NCBI GenBank assembly: GCA_010672425.1
Contig: JAAHGR010000001.1
Location: 1-32,047 of the forward strand
Reading direction: 5' to 3'
DNA: 32,047 nucleotides
Origin: Symploca sp. SIO2E6
GTDB lineage: Bacteria; Cyanobacteriota; Cyanobacteriia; Cyanobacteriales; Coleofasciculaceae
Of this stretch, positions 1 through 8,500 are shown piece by piece. Made by a program: the position numbers and the translations under genes. The notes beneath the pieces were generated by a model. That model was not told where the DNA came from, made no database searches, and saw only the letters and a list, made by a program, of their open reading frames with translations. The stretch's first letter is position 1; every line of letters starts with the position of its first letter.

Positions 1-83
1 ATGATGATATCGTAGGTCGTCAAGACATTGATCAACTGTGACAATTAATTAATGAATACTAAAGTATAAACTCACTCGTTTTT

Positions 84-144
84 CTCCCCATCTCCCCATC
101 CCCCCATCTCCCCATCCCCCCATCCCTCCATCTCCTCATCTCTC
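84..144. repeat. C-rich octamer tandem repeat (reverse of GGGGAGAT-type module)
   Basis: Tandem CTCCCCAT-like units run through this stretch. Read on the minus strand they are ATGGGGAG units, the same G-rich module that starts the composite cassettes at 1322 and 27331, but inverted and without the other modules. Confidence 0.8.
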
Positions 145-160
145 CTTAACCGAGCAGTAT
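145..160. repeat. 16-bp repeat shared with the ycf4 downstream palindrome
   Basis: CTTAACCGAGCAGTAT occurs here and again at 25888-25903, where it forms the right arm of an inverted repeat. No partner arm is visible here, so this looks like a half element. Confidence 0.6.
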
Positions 161-161
161 C

Positions 162-208
162 GGAGTAGCTCCTGGGTGAACCGGTGGTTGTCGGTTCGAG
201 TCAGAGGT
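162..208 (+). pseudogene. Possible decayed tRNA (tRNA-Thr-like) relic
   Basis: The stretch holds AGTAGCTC, like the 5' half of a tRNA D-arm, followed directly by AACCGGTGGTTGTCGGTTCGAG, cited here as its parts AACCGGTGG and GTCGGTTCGAGTC. These resemble an anticodon-stem 3' side, a variable loop and a T-arm. The D-arm 3' side and most of the anticodon arm appear deleted, and the T-stem no longer pairs properly. The reverse-strand translation gives a peptide of the type often produced opposite tRNA genes (SDSNRQPPV). It cannot be a working tRNA. The tRNA-Thr assignment is a guess. Confidence 0.35.
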
Positions 209-227
209 AAAAAAAAAGAAAATAAAC

Positions 228-244
228 GTTATCATAATGATAAC
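228..244. promoter_or_regulatory. 17-bp perfect palindrome upstream of the RpaB-like gene
   Basis: GTTATCAT-A-ATGATAAC is an 8-bp perfect inverted repeat with one central base. It lies in the AT-rich spacer about 255 bp before the regulator gene. It could be an operator, but no binding factor can be named and the distance is long. Confidence 0.35.
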
Positions 245-498
245 AAAATTCAAGTCACAGCATTTATTTGCTATGACGTCTAACCAATGACTGACAATGC
301 TTTGGTGTTTTTTTACCCCAACAAGCAGTTGCTCATTCAGCCCAGCAGTCTTACGCACAAATCCAAAATGGTTTTCTTTTAAGCAAGATGGTAGATCTAT
401 ATATCTGAATCCGCTGCGATCGTCAACCGGCTCAACTAGACAAATGCTAATTTCGTTCATTCTATTGGCCTAAATTCAGTAAGGAGTATTGATTAAAC

Positions 499-1236
499 GT
501 GGAAAACCACACAGAAAAAATCCTGGTGGTAGACGACGAAGCCGCCCTCCGGCGTATTCTGGAAACTCGCCTGTCAATGATTGGTTATGATGTAGTCACT
601 GCTGCTGATGGTGAAGAGGCACTTCTATTTTTCTCTAAGGAAGTACCTGATTTGATAGTCTTAGACATAATGATGCCCAAGTATGATGGCTATTACGTTT
701 GTAAAGAAATACGAAAAAAATCTGATGTGCCCATCATTATGCTAACTGCCTTGGGAGATGTCGCGGATCGAATCGCTGGTTTGGAACTCGGAGCAGATGA
801 CTATCTTGTCAAACCCTTTTCACCGAAAGAGCTAGAAGCTCGCATTGCTTCTATTTTACGTCGGTTCAAATCTACCATCACTTCGGCTTTTATTAGTTCC
901 GGAGAGATTCAAATTGGTGCGCTGCACATTAATACTAACAAACGGCGAGTTGATCGAGGCAATGAGCAAATCCGGCTAACCGGCATAGAATTTGATTTGC
1001 TGCAACTGTTAGTCAATAACTCAGGCAAACCAGTTTCCCGTGCCGATATTTTGAAAGCAGTCTGGGGAATAACTCCCATCTGCCATAGTGATTTGCGAAT
1101 TGTTGATGTTCATATCTCTCGTTTGCGAGCCAAAATCGAAGAGAATCCCAAGCAGCCAGAATTTATTATCACTGCTCGTGGCACGGGCTACTTATTCCAG
1201 CGTATGGCGGAGCTTGCAGAAGCAGCAAGAGCTTGA
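499..1236 (+). CDS. rpaB: RpaB-family OmpR-type response regulator
   Basis: This is a two-component transcription factor of 245 residues. The N-terminal receiver has D12/D13, phosphoacceptor D56 (VLDIMMP), T83 and K105 (KPFSP). The C-terminal winged helix ends in the RpaB signature ITARGTGYLFQR. In cyanobacteria RpaB (Ycf27) represses or activates high-light and photosystem genes. The start is GTG at 499, with AAGGAG at 481-486 as ribosome binding site. Several positions differ from the usual nearly invariant RpaB (for example YYVC, ITPICHSDLR), so this may be a second copy rather than the essential regulator. It is followed by a kinase and a receiver-GGDEF gene on the same strand. Family is certain; orthology is not. 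Confidence 0.85.
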   Translation: MENHTEKILVVDDEAALRRILETRLSMIGYDVVTAADGEEALLFFSKEVPDLIVLDIMMPKYDGYYVCKEIRKKSDVPIIMLTALGDVADRIAGLELGADDYLVKPFSPKELEARIASILRRFKSTITSAFISSGEIQIGALHINTNKRRVDRGNEQIRLTGIEFDLLQLLVNNSGKPVSRADILKAVWGITPICHSDLRIVDVHISRLRAKIEENPKQPEFIITARGTGYLFQRMAELAEAARA

Positions 1237-1259
1237 CATTTTTCTTAATTTATGCTAAT

Positions 1260-1310
1260 GAGCCGCCTTCTGCTAATGGCTAGTCACTGGTTATTAGCAG
1301 AAGGCGGCTC
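1260..1310. terminator. Strong hairpin, 18-bp perfect stem
   Basis: GAGCCGCCTTCTGCTAAT (1260-1277) pairs perfectly with 1293-1310 across a 15-base loop. It sits 24 bp after the RpaB-like gene. No T-run follows, so it may be a factor-independent stop, an RNA-processing stem or a REP-like palindrome. It probably separates expression of the regulator from the kinase. Confidence 0.55.
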
Positions 1311-1318
1311 CTGGTATT

Positions 1319-1733
1319 GATGGGGAGGTGGGGAGGTGGGGAGGTGGGGAGGTGGGGAGGTGGGGAGATGGGGGAGACAAGGAAGACAAGGAAGACAAGG
1401 AAGACAAGGAAGACAAGGAAGACAAGGAGATATTTACACTCACCAATTCTCAATTCTCAATTCTCAATTCTCAATTCTCAATTCCCAATTCCCAATTCCC
1501 AATTCCCAATTCCCAATTCCCAATTCCCAATTCCCAATTCCCAATTCCCAATTCCCAATTCCCAATTCCCAATTCCCAATTCCCAATTCCCAATTCCCAA
1601 TTCCCAAACAACAAACAACAAACAACCAACAACAAACAACAAACAACAAACAACCAACAACAAACAACAAACAACCAACAACAAACAACAAACAACCAAC
1701 AACAAACAACAAACAACAAACAACAAACAACAA
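1319..1733. repeat. Composite tandem-repeat cassette (four modules)
   Basis: In order: GGGGAGGT octamers (about 1322-1376), GACAAGGAA nonamers (about 1374-1431), a unique linker reading TTTACACTCAC, five CAATTCT heptamers (1444-1478), 18 CAATTCC heptamers (1479-1604), then CAAACAA/CAACCAA heptamers (1605 to 1733). The cassette ends directly at the ATG of the kinase gene. The same module order recurs inside the gene at 27331-27492. All three + frames and the - frames stay open, which creates several spurious ORFs. Confidence 0.95.
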
Positions 1734-3713
1734 ATGACAAATGACAAAATTACCATTGAGCAACTCCAGCGGGAGATACAGCAACGTCAGCAGGTGGAAA
1801 AGGAACTTCGCAAGAGTCAGGCACTCTATCAAGGTATTGTTGAAGATCAAAGGGGATTAATCTGTCGTTTTTTACCTAATGGCAAAATTACTTTTGTTAA
1901 CCAAGCCTACTGCCATTATTTCGGCAAGCAGCCAGAGGAGTTGATTGGCTGCCAGTTTTCACACCTCATGCCGGTGGAAAACTCACCCCTTTTAGCAGAT
2001 ATAATGGCTGGTCTGAGTCCGGAAAAACCGGTATTTACGGCGGAATATCAGGTTATTTTACCTACTGGTGAGGTGCGTTGGCATCAGTGGACGATTCGTG
2101 GTTTCTATGAAAGCGAATTGGCAGGCAGTAGTGTGCTGGAGACCAATTGCTTGTTTAAGTTACAGGCAGTAGGTTGGGATATCACTGAACCCAAGCAAGC
2201 GGATCAGGTACTTCGGGTAAGTGAGGAGAGATATCGGTTGTTGGCAGAAAACTCCACTGATTTGATTTCTCGCCACGACTTAGCAGGGGTTTATCTTTAT
2301 GCTTCACCGGCTTGTCGTACTTTACTCGGTTATGAACCGGAAGAATTAGTGGGATTATCTAGTCAAGACTTGATTCATCCCCAAGATTGGGCAAGTGCTC
2401 AGCAATGCCAACTTGATATTCTTCAAGCACAAGGCAGTTGTACTAGTTCCTATCGTATTCGGAAGAAAGACGGCAGTTATATTTGGTTTGAAACCACGAG
2501 TAAAACCGTGATTGCTCCAGATACTGGTATAGCTAGAGAAATTGTCTCAGTTTCCCGGGATATCACGGAACGGCAACTTTCACAAGAGCGTCTGCGTCTG
2601 TTGGAGTCAGGGATTACCAATGCCAATGATGTTATTCTGATCACCGATGCTGATACGGTTAATCGTTCTGGATTAAGAATTGTCTATGTTAACCAAGCTT
2701 TTACCCAGATGACTGGTTATTTGCCAGAAGAAGTAATTGGTAGGACACCGCGTATCCTCCAAGGTCCGAAAACAGACCGCAGCCAGTTAAATAAAATTCG
2801 GGGTGCTATCCTTAAGCGGGAACCAGTTCAGGCTGAGTTACTCAACTACCATAAAAATGGTTCTGAGTATTGGAGCGAAATTAATATTGTCCCTATTGCT
2901 AATGAGCGAGGGCAATTTACCCATTTTGTAGCTATACAGCGGGATATTACTAAGCGAAAGCAAGCCGAAGCGGAAATGCTCAAAGCATTAGCCAAGGAAC
3001 GAGAACTCAATGAACTGAAGTCCCGGTTTATTGCCATCACTTCCCATGAGTTCCGCACCCCTTTGGCGACTATCCTCTCTTCTGCGGATCTATTAGAAAA
3101 GTTTCCCTGTACAGATGAGGAAAAGCAAGAGTTGTTTCATCAAATTCAAACCTCTGTTAAGCACATGACTAGGCTTCTCGAAGATGTAATGTTCGTTACC
3201 CGTTCAGAAGCAGGAAAATTAGAATTTCGACCGATCAAGCTTGAGCTTGACCAATTCTGTCATGCTTTGGTCAAGGAAGTAGCCATTGGCGTGGGTAAAC
3301 ACCACCGGCTTTACTTCCACAGTCATGGTCAATACAGCGGCTTCATGGATGAAAAGCTACTCCGCAGCATTTTGAATAATTTGCTTGCTAATGCCATTAA
3401 ATATTCTCCCCAAGACAGCACAATAGAGCTCAAGCTTACTTGTCAGGATGACAAAGCCATCTTTCAGGTGCAAGATCGAGGTATTGGCATTCCTCCGGCA
3501 GATCAAGCGCATCTATTTGAAAGTTTTCATCGAGCTAGCAACGTTGGCACCATTTCCGGCACTGGACTAGGATTGACCATTGTTAAGAAATGTGTGGAGT
3601 TGCACGGGGGAGACATCGCTGTGGAAAGCGAAGTGGACAGGGGCACTACTTTCACTGTCACACTACCAATGAACTATGAACCATCAAAAAAAGAAAACTA
3701 TTCTGGTAATTGA
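1734..3713 (+). CDS. Multi-PAS sensor histidine kinase
   Basis: The ORF is open from 1317, but the first 139 codons are pure tandem repeat. The ATG at 1734 is taken as the start, giving 659 residues. A short coiled coil ([13 protein letters not shown]) is followed by three PAS domains (about residues 30-165, 165-285 and 290-410). The third contains GRTPRILQG, which lines up with the LOV motif GRNCRFLQ but lacks the cysteine, so FMN-adduct photochemistry is not expected. HisKA has His438 in SHEFRTPL. The ATPase domain has [19 protein letters not shown] and [10 protein letters not shown]. There are no transmembrane segments, so it is probably a cytosolic sensor. It overlaps the next regulator by 38 bp, which suggests translational coupling and partnership. 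The stimulus is unknown. Confidence 0.9.
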   Translation: MTNDKITIEQLQREIQQRQQVEKELRKSQALYQGIVEDQRGLICRFLPNGKITFVNQAYCHYFGKQPEELIGCQFSHLMPVENSPLLADIMAGLSPEKPVFTAEYQVILPTGEVRWHQWTIRGFYESELAGSSVLETNCLFKLQAVGWDITEPKQADQVLRVSEERYRLLAENSTDLISRHDLAGVYLYASPACRTLLGYEPEELVGLSSQDLIHPQDWASAQQCQLDILQAQGSCTSSYRIRKKDGSYIWFETTSKTVIAPDTGIAREIVSVSRDITERQLSQERLRLLESGITNANDVILITDADTVNRSGLRIVYVNQAFTQMTGYLPEEVIGRTPRILQGPKTDRSQLNKIRGAILKREPVQAELLNYHKNGSEYWSEINIVPIANERGQFTHFVAIQRDITKRKQAEAEMLKALAKERELNELKSRFIAITSHEFRTPLATILSSADLLEKFPCTDEEKQELFHQIQTSVKHMTRLLEDVMFVTRSEAGKLEFRPIKLELDQFCHALVKEVAIGVGKHHRLYFHSHGQYSGFMDEKLLRSILNNLLANAIKYSPQDSTIELKLTCQDDKAIFQVQDRGIGIPPADQAHLFESFHRASNVGTISGTGLGLTIVKKCVELHGGDIAVESEVDRGTTFTVTLPMNYEPSKKENYSGN

Positions 3714-4692
3714 AGACCAGCAAGCAATTCGCTCTAATCTTCTGAAGATCTTAAGTCATGTAGGATTCCAGACAATCGGTGCAGAAAATGGTTTAGAGGG
3801 TGTGGAATTGGCCAACAACCATTTACCAGATCTCATTGTTTGTGACATTATGATGCCAGATATGGATGGTTATGATGTGCTCCAAGAGCTGCTGCAAGAC
3901 CCAGGAACTGCTAAGATTCCCTTCATTTTCCTCACAGCCAAAGCGGATAAGTCAGATATTAGGGAAGGAATGAATCTTGGGGCAGATGACTATCTCACCA
4001 AACCATTTACTAGCGATGAACTCATCGACACTGTCTTGGCTCGACTGGCAAAACTCGAAGCGATCACTCAACCCTACCTAGAGGACATCAAACAAGCTAA
4101 AGATGCGGTAGAGCAAATAGTAGATAACATCCAGGAAACGGCAGTTCAGGTGAGCAAGTTATCCTATCGGGACTCACTGACTAATCTGCCTAACAGGAAA
4201 GCACTACTTGACTGGTTGCCAGGAGTCCTTTCGGAGGCACAACAACAACAAGAGCAGGTGGCTCTTCTGTATGTGAATTTAGACGATTTTCGCAGTATTA
4301 ATGGTAATTTGGGACAAGCAACTGGAGATTTATTGCTCCAAGCTGTAGCAGAAAGGTTGCAAGATGCAGTGGCAGAACAAAATGCCGTTACTCGCATCGG
4401 TGGGGATGAATTTTGCCTGATCCTGGTGGGGATGCTTGAGAAAAAAGAGGTTGCCAAATCGGCTCGCAATCTCCTTAACTCCCTCACTCAACCCTACTCT
4501 CTCAATGGTCAGCAAGTATCTGTTCAAACTAGTATTGGTATTGCCCTCTATCCCAAGAATGGTAACAATCCAGATCAACTACTGACAGCAGCAGATCAAG
4601 CAAGACGCTTTTGTCGGAGCCAAGGAGGTGGCAACTATCAGTTTTACAACTCAATGACGGCTAGGCTTAATGATGCCTCGTTGATTCGCTAA
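3676..4692 (+). CDS. Response regulator with receiver and GGDEF domains
   Basis: The 338-residue protein starts inside the 3' end of the kinase gene. The receiver (about 1-125) has phosphoacceptor D in VCDIMMPDMDGYD and the lysine in TKPFTSDE. A helical linker leads to a GGDEF domain (about 160-335) with intact RIGGDEF. The upstream metal and substrate part is altered: DDFRSINGNLGQATGD has NG and GQ where active cyclases usually have ND and GH. There is no RxxD inhibitory site in front of GGDEF. It may be a c-di-GMP synthase controlled by the kinase, or a degenerate cyclase acting by protein contact. It is followed by a spacer and the convergent hicBA pair. Confidence 0.9.
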   Translation: MNHQKKKTILVIEDQQAIRSNLLKILSHVGFQTIGAENGLEGVELANNHLPDLIVCDIMMPDMDGYDVLQELLQDPGTAKIPFIFLTAKADKSDIREGMNLGADDYLTKPFTSDELIDTVLARLAKLEAITQPYLEDIKQAKDAVEQIVDNIQETAVQVSKLSYRDSLTNLPNRKALLDWLPGVLSEAQQQQEQVALLYVNLDDFRSINGNLGQATGDLLLQAVAERLQDAVAEQNAVTRIGGDEFCLILVGMLEKKEVAKSARNLLNSLTQPYSLNGQQVSVQTSIGIALYPKNGNNPDQLLTAADQARRFCRSQGGGNYQFYNSMTARLNDASLIR

Positions 4693-4795
4693 ACGGGAGC
4701 TCTCTTATTTCTTTTAGGTAACATCGGGTGTCATCTACCCCACACTAGAGCGTCAGTCCAGTAAAATCAACTTAAACCAATGCCAAATCTCTGTT

Positions 4796-4823
4796 GTTGG
4801 GTTTCGCAAAAGCTACACCCAAC
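4796..4823. terminator. Hairpin between convergent genes
   Basis: GTTGGGT (4796-4802) and ACCCAAC (4817-4823) form a 7-bp stem with a 14-base loop in the spacer between the GGDEF regulator (+) and hicA (-). There is no clear T-run; it may be a bidirectional stop or a small dispersed palindrome. Confidence 0.4.
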
Positions 4824-4833
4824 TGACAAGTCA

Positions 4834-5055
4834 CTATAAAAGTGCTACAAACTCTTCAACGCTCAACTTAATATCCCGAATTATTGCTCTTAATGTCCCC
4901 TTAGCTAACTCTGAGTGATTGGGAACAACAACTTGGGCAAATGGTTCATCCCTTCGCATAATAATGTGACTGCTTTCTTGCCGCCTTTGATAGAAACCAA
5001 TTTTTTCCAGAGCCTTGATACACTCTTTACCCGAAATACTAGGCAACTTACTCAC
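4834..5055 (-). CDS. hicA: HicA-family mRNA interferase toxin
   Basis: A 73-residue protein of the HicA (YcfA-like) family with a small dsRNA-binding-like fold. The expected pattern is visible: GKECIKALEKIGFYQRRQESSH, in parts KALEKIGF and SSH, with the catalytic-type His30, then VVVPNHSELAKGTLRAIIRD. HicA toxins cleave mRNA and are neutralised by HicB. It starts with GTG overlapping the hicB stop codon in the sequence GTGA (5055 to 5052), so the two are translationally coupled with the antitoxin first. The usual GSH is SSH here; activity is likely but not certain. Confidence 0.88.
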   Translation of the reverse strand: MSKLPSISGKECIKALEKIGFYQRRQESSHIIMRRDEPFAQVVVPNHSELAKGTLRAIIRDIKLSVEEFVALL

Positions 5056-5270
5056 ACAACCACCAAGAATGTTTCAAAATCTTCTTCTGGAATAGATAAG
5101 CCATCCTCATCTAAAGCAGCCACGTAACCTACTATAGCTTCCTTGATATTGGAGAGAGCCTCTTCTTTCGTTCTTCCCTGACTATTGCATCCCTTGAGAC
5201 TTGGGCATTCCACGATCCAATAATCATCTTCATCTTTGTATAAAATGACCTGTCTTGTATACTGGCTCAT
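5052..5270 (-). CDS. hicB: HicB-family antitoxin
   Basis: A 72-residue HicB protein with the partly degraded RNase H-like fold: YKDEDDYWIVECPSLKGC, GRTKEEALSNIKEAI and a C-terminal GLSIPEED. It binds and blocks HicA. There is no visible added DNA-binding helix-turn-helix or ribbon-helix-helix domain, so it is the short form. It is transcribed before hicA and overlaps it by 4 bp. Upstream lie about 220 bp of repeat-containing spacer. Confidence 0.88.
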   Translation of the reverse strand: MSQYTRQVILYKDEDDYWIVECPSLKGCNSQGRTKEEALSNIKEAIVGYVAALDEDGLSIPEEDFETFLVVV

Positions 5271-5444
5271 AAGCGCAATAGATAATTATTTCTACATTTT
5301 ACCCTTAAACGAGCAACAAGTGATCGCTTATACTGTAGCGTGGGATGAAGCGACAGCAGAGAGTGATAGTGAGCTGTGCGATCGCAAATTTTGTTTCCTG
5401 TATTAACCTCACAGTTCCTATAATTGTCTCTCCTTACCTAGCAG

Positions 5445-5502
5445 TAGGGGCGTATTGCATACGCCCTATTGCATACTTGATTCTCAATTCTCAATTCTCC
5501 AT
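5445..5502. repeat. Small palindrome plus CAATTCT heptamers
   Basis: GGGCGTA-TTGCA-TACGCCC (5448-5466) is a 7-bp hairpin. It is followed by TTGCATAC and by TTCTCAA heptamers (about 5481-5499), the same unit as in the cassette at 1444. The heptamers run into the stop codon of the adjacent coiled-coil gene. Confidence 0.75.
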
Positions 5503-8500
5503 ATATGCAATCACCTCGAAAATCTGCTCAAGTATAGTTGCATATTCCCCATTGGTAATAGTAGGAGTAGTAGATCCGGATTCAATAATCGCATTACCAA
5601 TAGCACTTTGTGCCTGTCCATTAAGCACCTTAATCAATTCTTCAGGGGTTGTGTTGTTTTCCTGAGCAATGCTACTGAGTTTAGCAGCGGGAGCATCTTC
5701 TTGAGTAATAGCTTTGAGCACCTCCAACTGATGTTTTGGCAATGCCAAGATGAATTCAGTCCAGACAGATGCTAAATCATCTTCCAATTCAGGATCTTCA
5801 AACTGCTGCTCCTCCATACCAACCCATTGTGTTGATATTTCTTCGGTGGGTATCTCATCTTCATTTACAAATTCATCCTGCAACGCTGCAAAAGCAGCCC
5901 ATTCAGGGGGTAAATCTTCGTCGGGTAGTAATCCTTGTGTAACTGTTTCAGTAACTGGAGTCGCTGGCGCTGGTGCAGGATGGTTCCTGAAAGTTTCTTC
6001 TAGTTGTTTTCTTTGTTCCTCAAGTTGGTTGACTTCTTGCTCGAGTATTTCTTTGTGGTTGTATTGGGCTGTAAATTGAGCTTGTAAGTCTGATAAATCT
6101 TTGGCTAGTTGCTGTTTTTGTCCTTCAAGAGTGGTTAATTCCTCCTCCAACTGCTGCTTTTGTTGTTGAGGTTGAGTTAATTGAACCTTTAACTGGGATA
6201 AATCTGTGGTTAATTGCTGTTTTTGTCCCTCAAGAGTGGTTAACTCTTCCTCCAACTGCTGTTTTTGTTGTTGAGGTTGAGTTAATTGAACCTTTAACTG
6301 GGATAAATCTGTGGTTAATTGCTGTTTTTGTCCCTCAAGAGTGGTTAACTCTTCCTCCAATTGCTGCTTTTGTTGTTGGGGTTGAGTTAATTGAACCTGT
6401 AACTCGGATAACTCTGTAGCTAGTTGCTGTTTTTGTCCCTCAAGAGTGGTTAACTCTTCCTCCAACTGCTGTTTTTGTTGTTGAGGTTGAGTAAGTTGAG
6501 TCTGTAACTCGGATAACTCAGTAGCTAGTTGCTGTTTTTGTCCCTCAAGAGTGGTTAACTCTTCCTCCAATTGCTGCTTTTGTTGTTGGGGTTGAGTTAA
6601 TTGAACCTTTAACTCGGATAAATCTGTGGTTAATTGCTGTTTTTGTCCCTCAAGAGTGGTTAACTCTTCCTCCAATTGCTGCTTTTGTTGTTGAGGTTGA
6701 GTGAGTTGAGCCTGTAAGTCCGATAAATCTGTAGCTAATTGCTGTTTTTGTCCCTCAAGAGTGGTTAACTCTTCCTCCAACTCCTGCTTTTGTTGTTGGG
6801 GTTGAGTGAGTTGAGTCTGTAATTCCAATAACTCAGTAGCTAGTTGCTGTTTTTGTCCTTCCAGAGTGGTTAACTCTTCCTCCAACTCCTGCTTTTGTTG
6901 TTGAGGTTGAGTTAATTGAGCCTGTAATTCCGATAAATCTGTGGTTAATTGCTGTTTTTGTCCCTCAAGAGTGGTTAATTCTTCCTCCAACTGTTGCTTT
7001 TGTTGTTGGGGTTGAGTAAGTTGAGCCTGTAATTCCGATAAATCTGTGGCTAGTTGTTGTTTTTGTCCCTCAAGAGTGGTTAACTCTTCCTCCAACTGTT
7101 GCTTTTGTTGTTGAGGTTGAGTGAGTTGAGCCTGTAAGTCCGATAAATCTGTGGTTAATTGCTGTTTTTGTCCCTCAAGAGTGGTTAACTCTTCCTCCAA
7201 CTGCTGTTTTTGTTGTTGGGGTTGAGTTAATTGAGCCTGTAAGTCCGATAAATCTGTGGTTAATTGCTGTTTTTGTCCCTCAAGAGTGGTTAACTCTTCC
7301 TCCAACTGTTGCTTTTGTTGTTGGGGTTGAGTAAGTTGAGCCTGTAATTCCGATAAATCTGTGGCTAGTTGTTGTTTTTGTCCCTCAAGAGTGGTTAACT
7401 CTTCCTCCAACTGCTGTTTTTGTTGTTGAGGTTGAGTGAGTTGAGCCTGTAATTCCGATAAATCTGTGGCTAGTTGTTGTTTTTGTCCCTCAAGAGTGGT
7501 TAATTCTTCCTCCAACTGCTGCTTTTGTTGTTGGGGTTGAGTGAGTTGAGTCTGTAAGTCCGATAAATCTGTGGTTAATTGCTGTTTTTGTCCCTCAAGA
7601 GTGGTTAACTCTTCCTCCAACTGCTGTTTTTGTTGTTGAGGTTGAGTTAATTGAGCCTGTAAGTCCGATAAATCTGTGGTTAATTGCTGTTTTTGTCCCT
7701 CAAGAGTGGTTAACTCTTCCTCCAACTGCTGCTTTTGTTGTTGGGGTTGAGTTAATTGAGCCTGTAATTCCGATAAATTTGTGGTTAATTGCTGTTTTTG
7801 TCCCTCAAGAGTGGTTAACTCCTCCTCTAACTGTTGCTTACTAACCTGTTTTTCGGAAACTTTACTTTCCAGCTGTTCAAACTCTTGAATCTGAGTTTGT
7901 AAGTTATCTAAATCGGTTTCTAGCTGGGAGTTGCGACTTTCCAGAATGACTATATTTTGCTGGAGTAGTTCTTGTTGATGATGTTTGGCGGCAACTTGGC
8001 TTTGTAGCTGACTGAGTTCGATGTGTTGATCTACAAGAGTCTGAACCTGAGCTTGTAGACTATCTGATTCCTCTGTTATCTGGTACTCAGTCTCTTTAAG
8101 ATTGGTAATTTCTTGCTCTAGCTCCTGTTTATACTGAAGCTGCTCAGTAACTTGAGTTTGTAGCTGCTCCAATTGGGTTTGTAGATTCTTCTTTTGTCTT
8201 TCTATATCCTGTAGTTGACTCGTGAGCTCTAATGCAGTTTGATTACCCTCTCTTTCTCTTTCTTGGAGGGATTTCAGTTGTACTTTTAGATTGGAAGATT
8301 CAATTTCACTCTGCTGCTTTTGCCCATTGAGAGTCGCTAGCTCCTGATGCAGTTCTTGTTTTTGTTGGTTGAGTTCAGAGACTTGGCTTTGTAGCTGGGT
8401 TTTTTTTGCGGTTAAAGTATTAACACTGCCTTGAGTTTTTTCCTTGGCAGTTGTTGCCGTATCCAGGGATTCAGATAGCTTGTTTTTTTGTTCGTCTAGC

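Noticed and set aside
146-460. 104-codon ORF on the minus strand upstream of the RpaB-like gene
   Set aside because: Half of it is read opposite the tRNA-like relic and an A-rich tract, and no family is recognised; the peptide is of the kind that appears opposite tRNA sequence.
1317-1733. N-terminal 139-codon extension of the kinase and the overlapping ORFs in other frames and on the other strand
   Set aside because: All are translations of tandem repeats that happen to lack stops; the family homology begins after 1734.
5345-6079. Plus-strand ORFs over the hicB upstream region and the end of the coiled-coil gene
   Set aside because: They are shadows of the minus-strand gene or of repeat spacer, with no recognisable domain.
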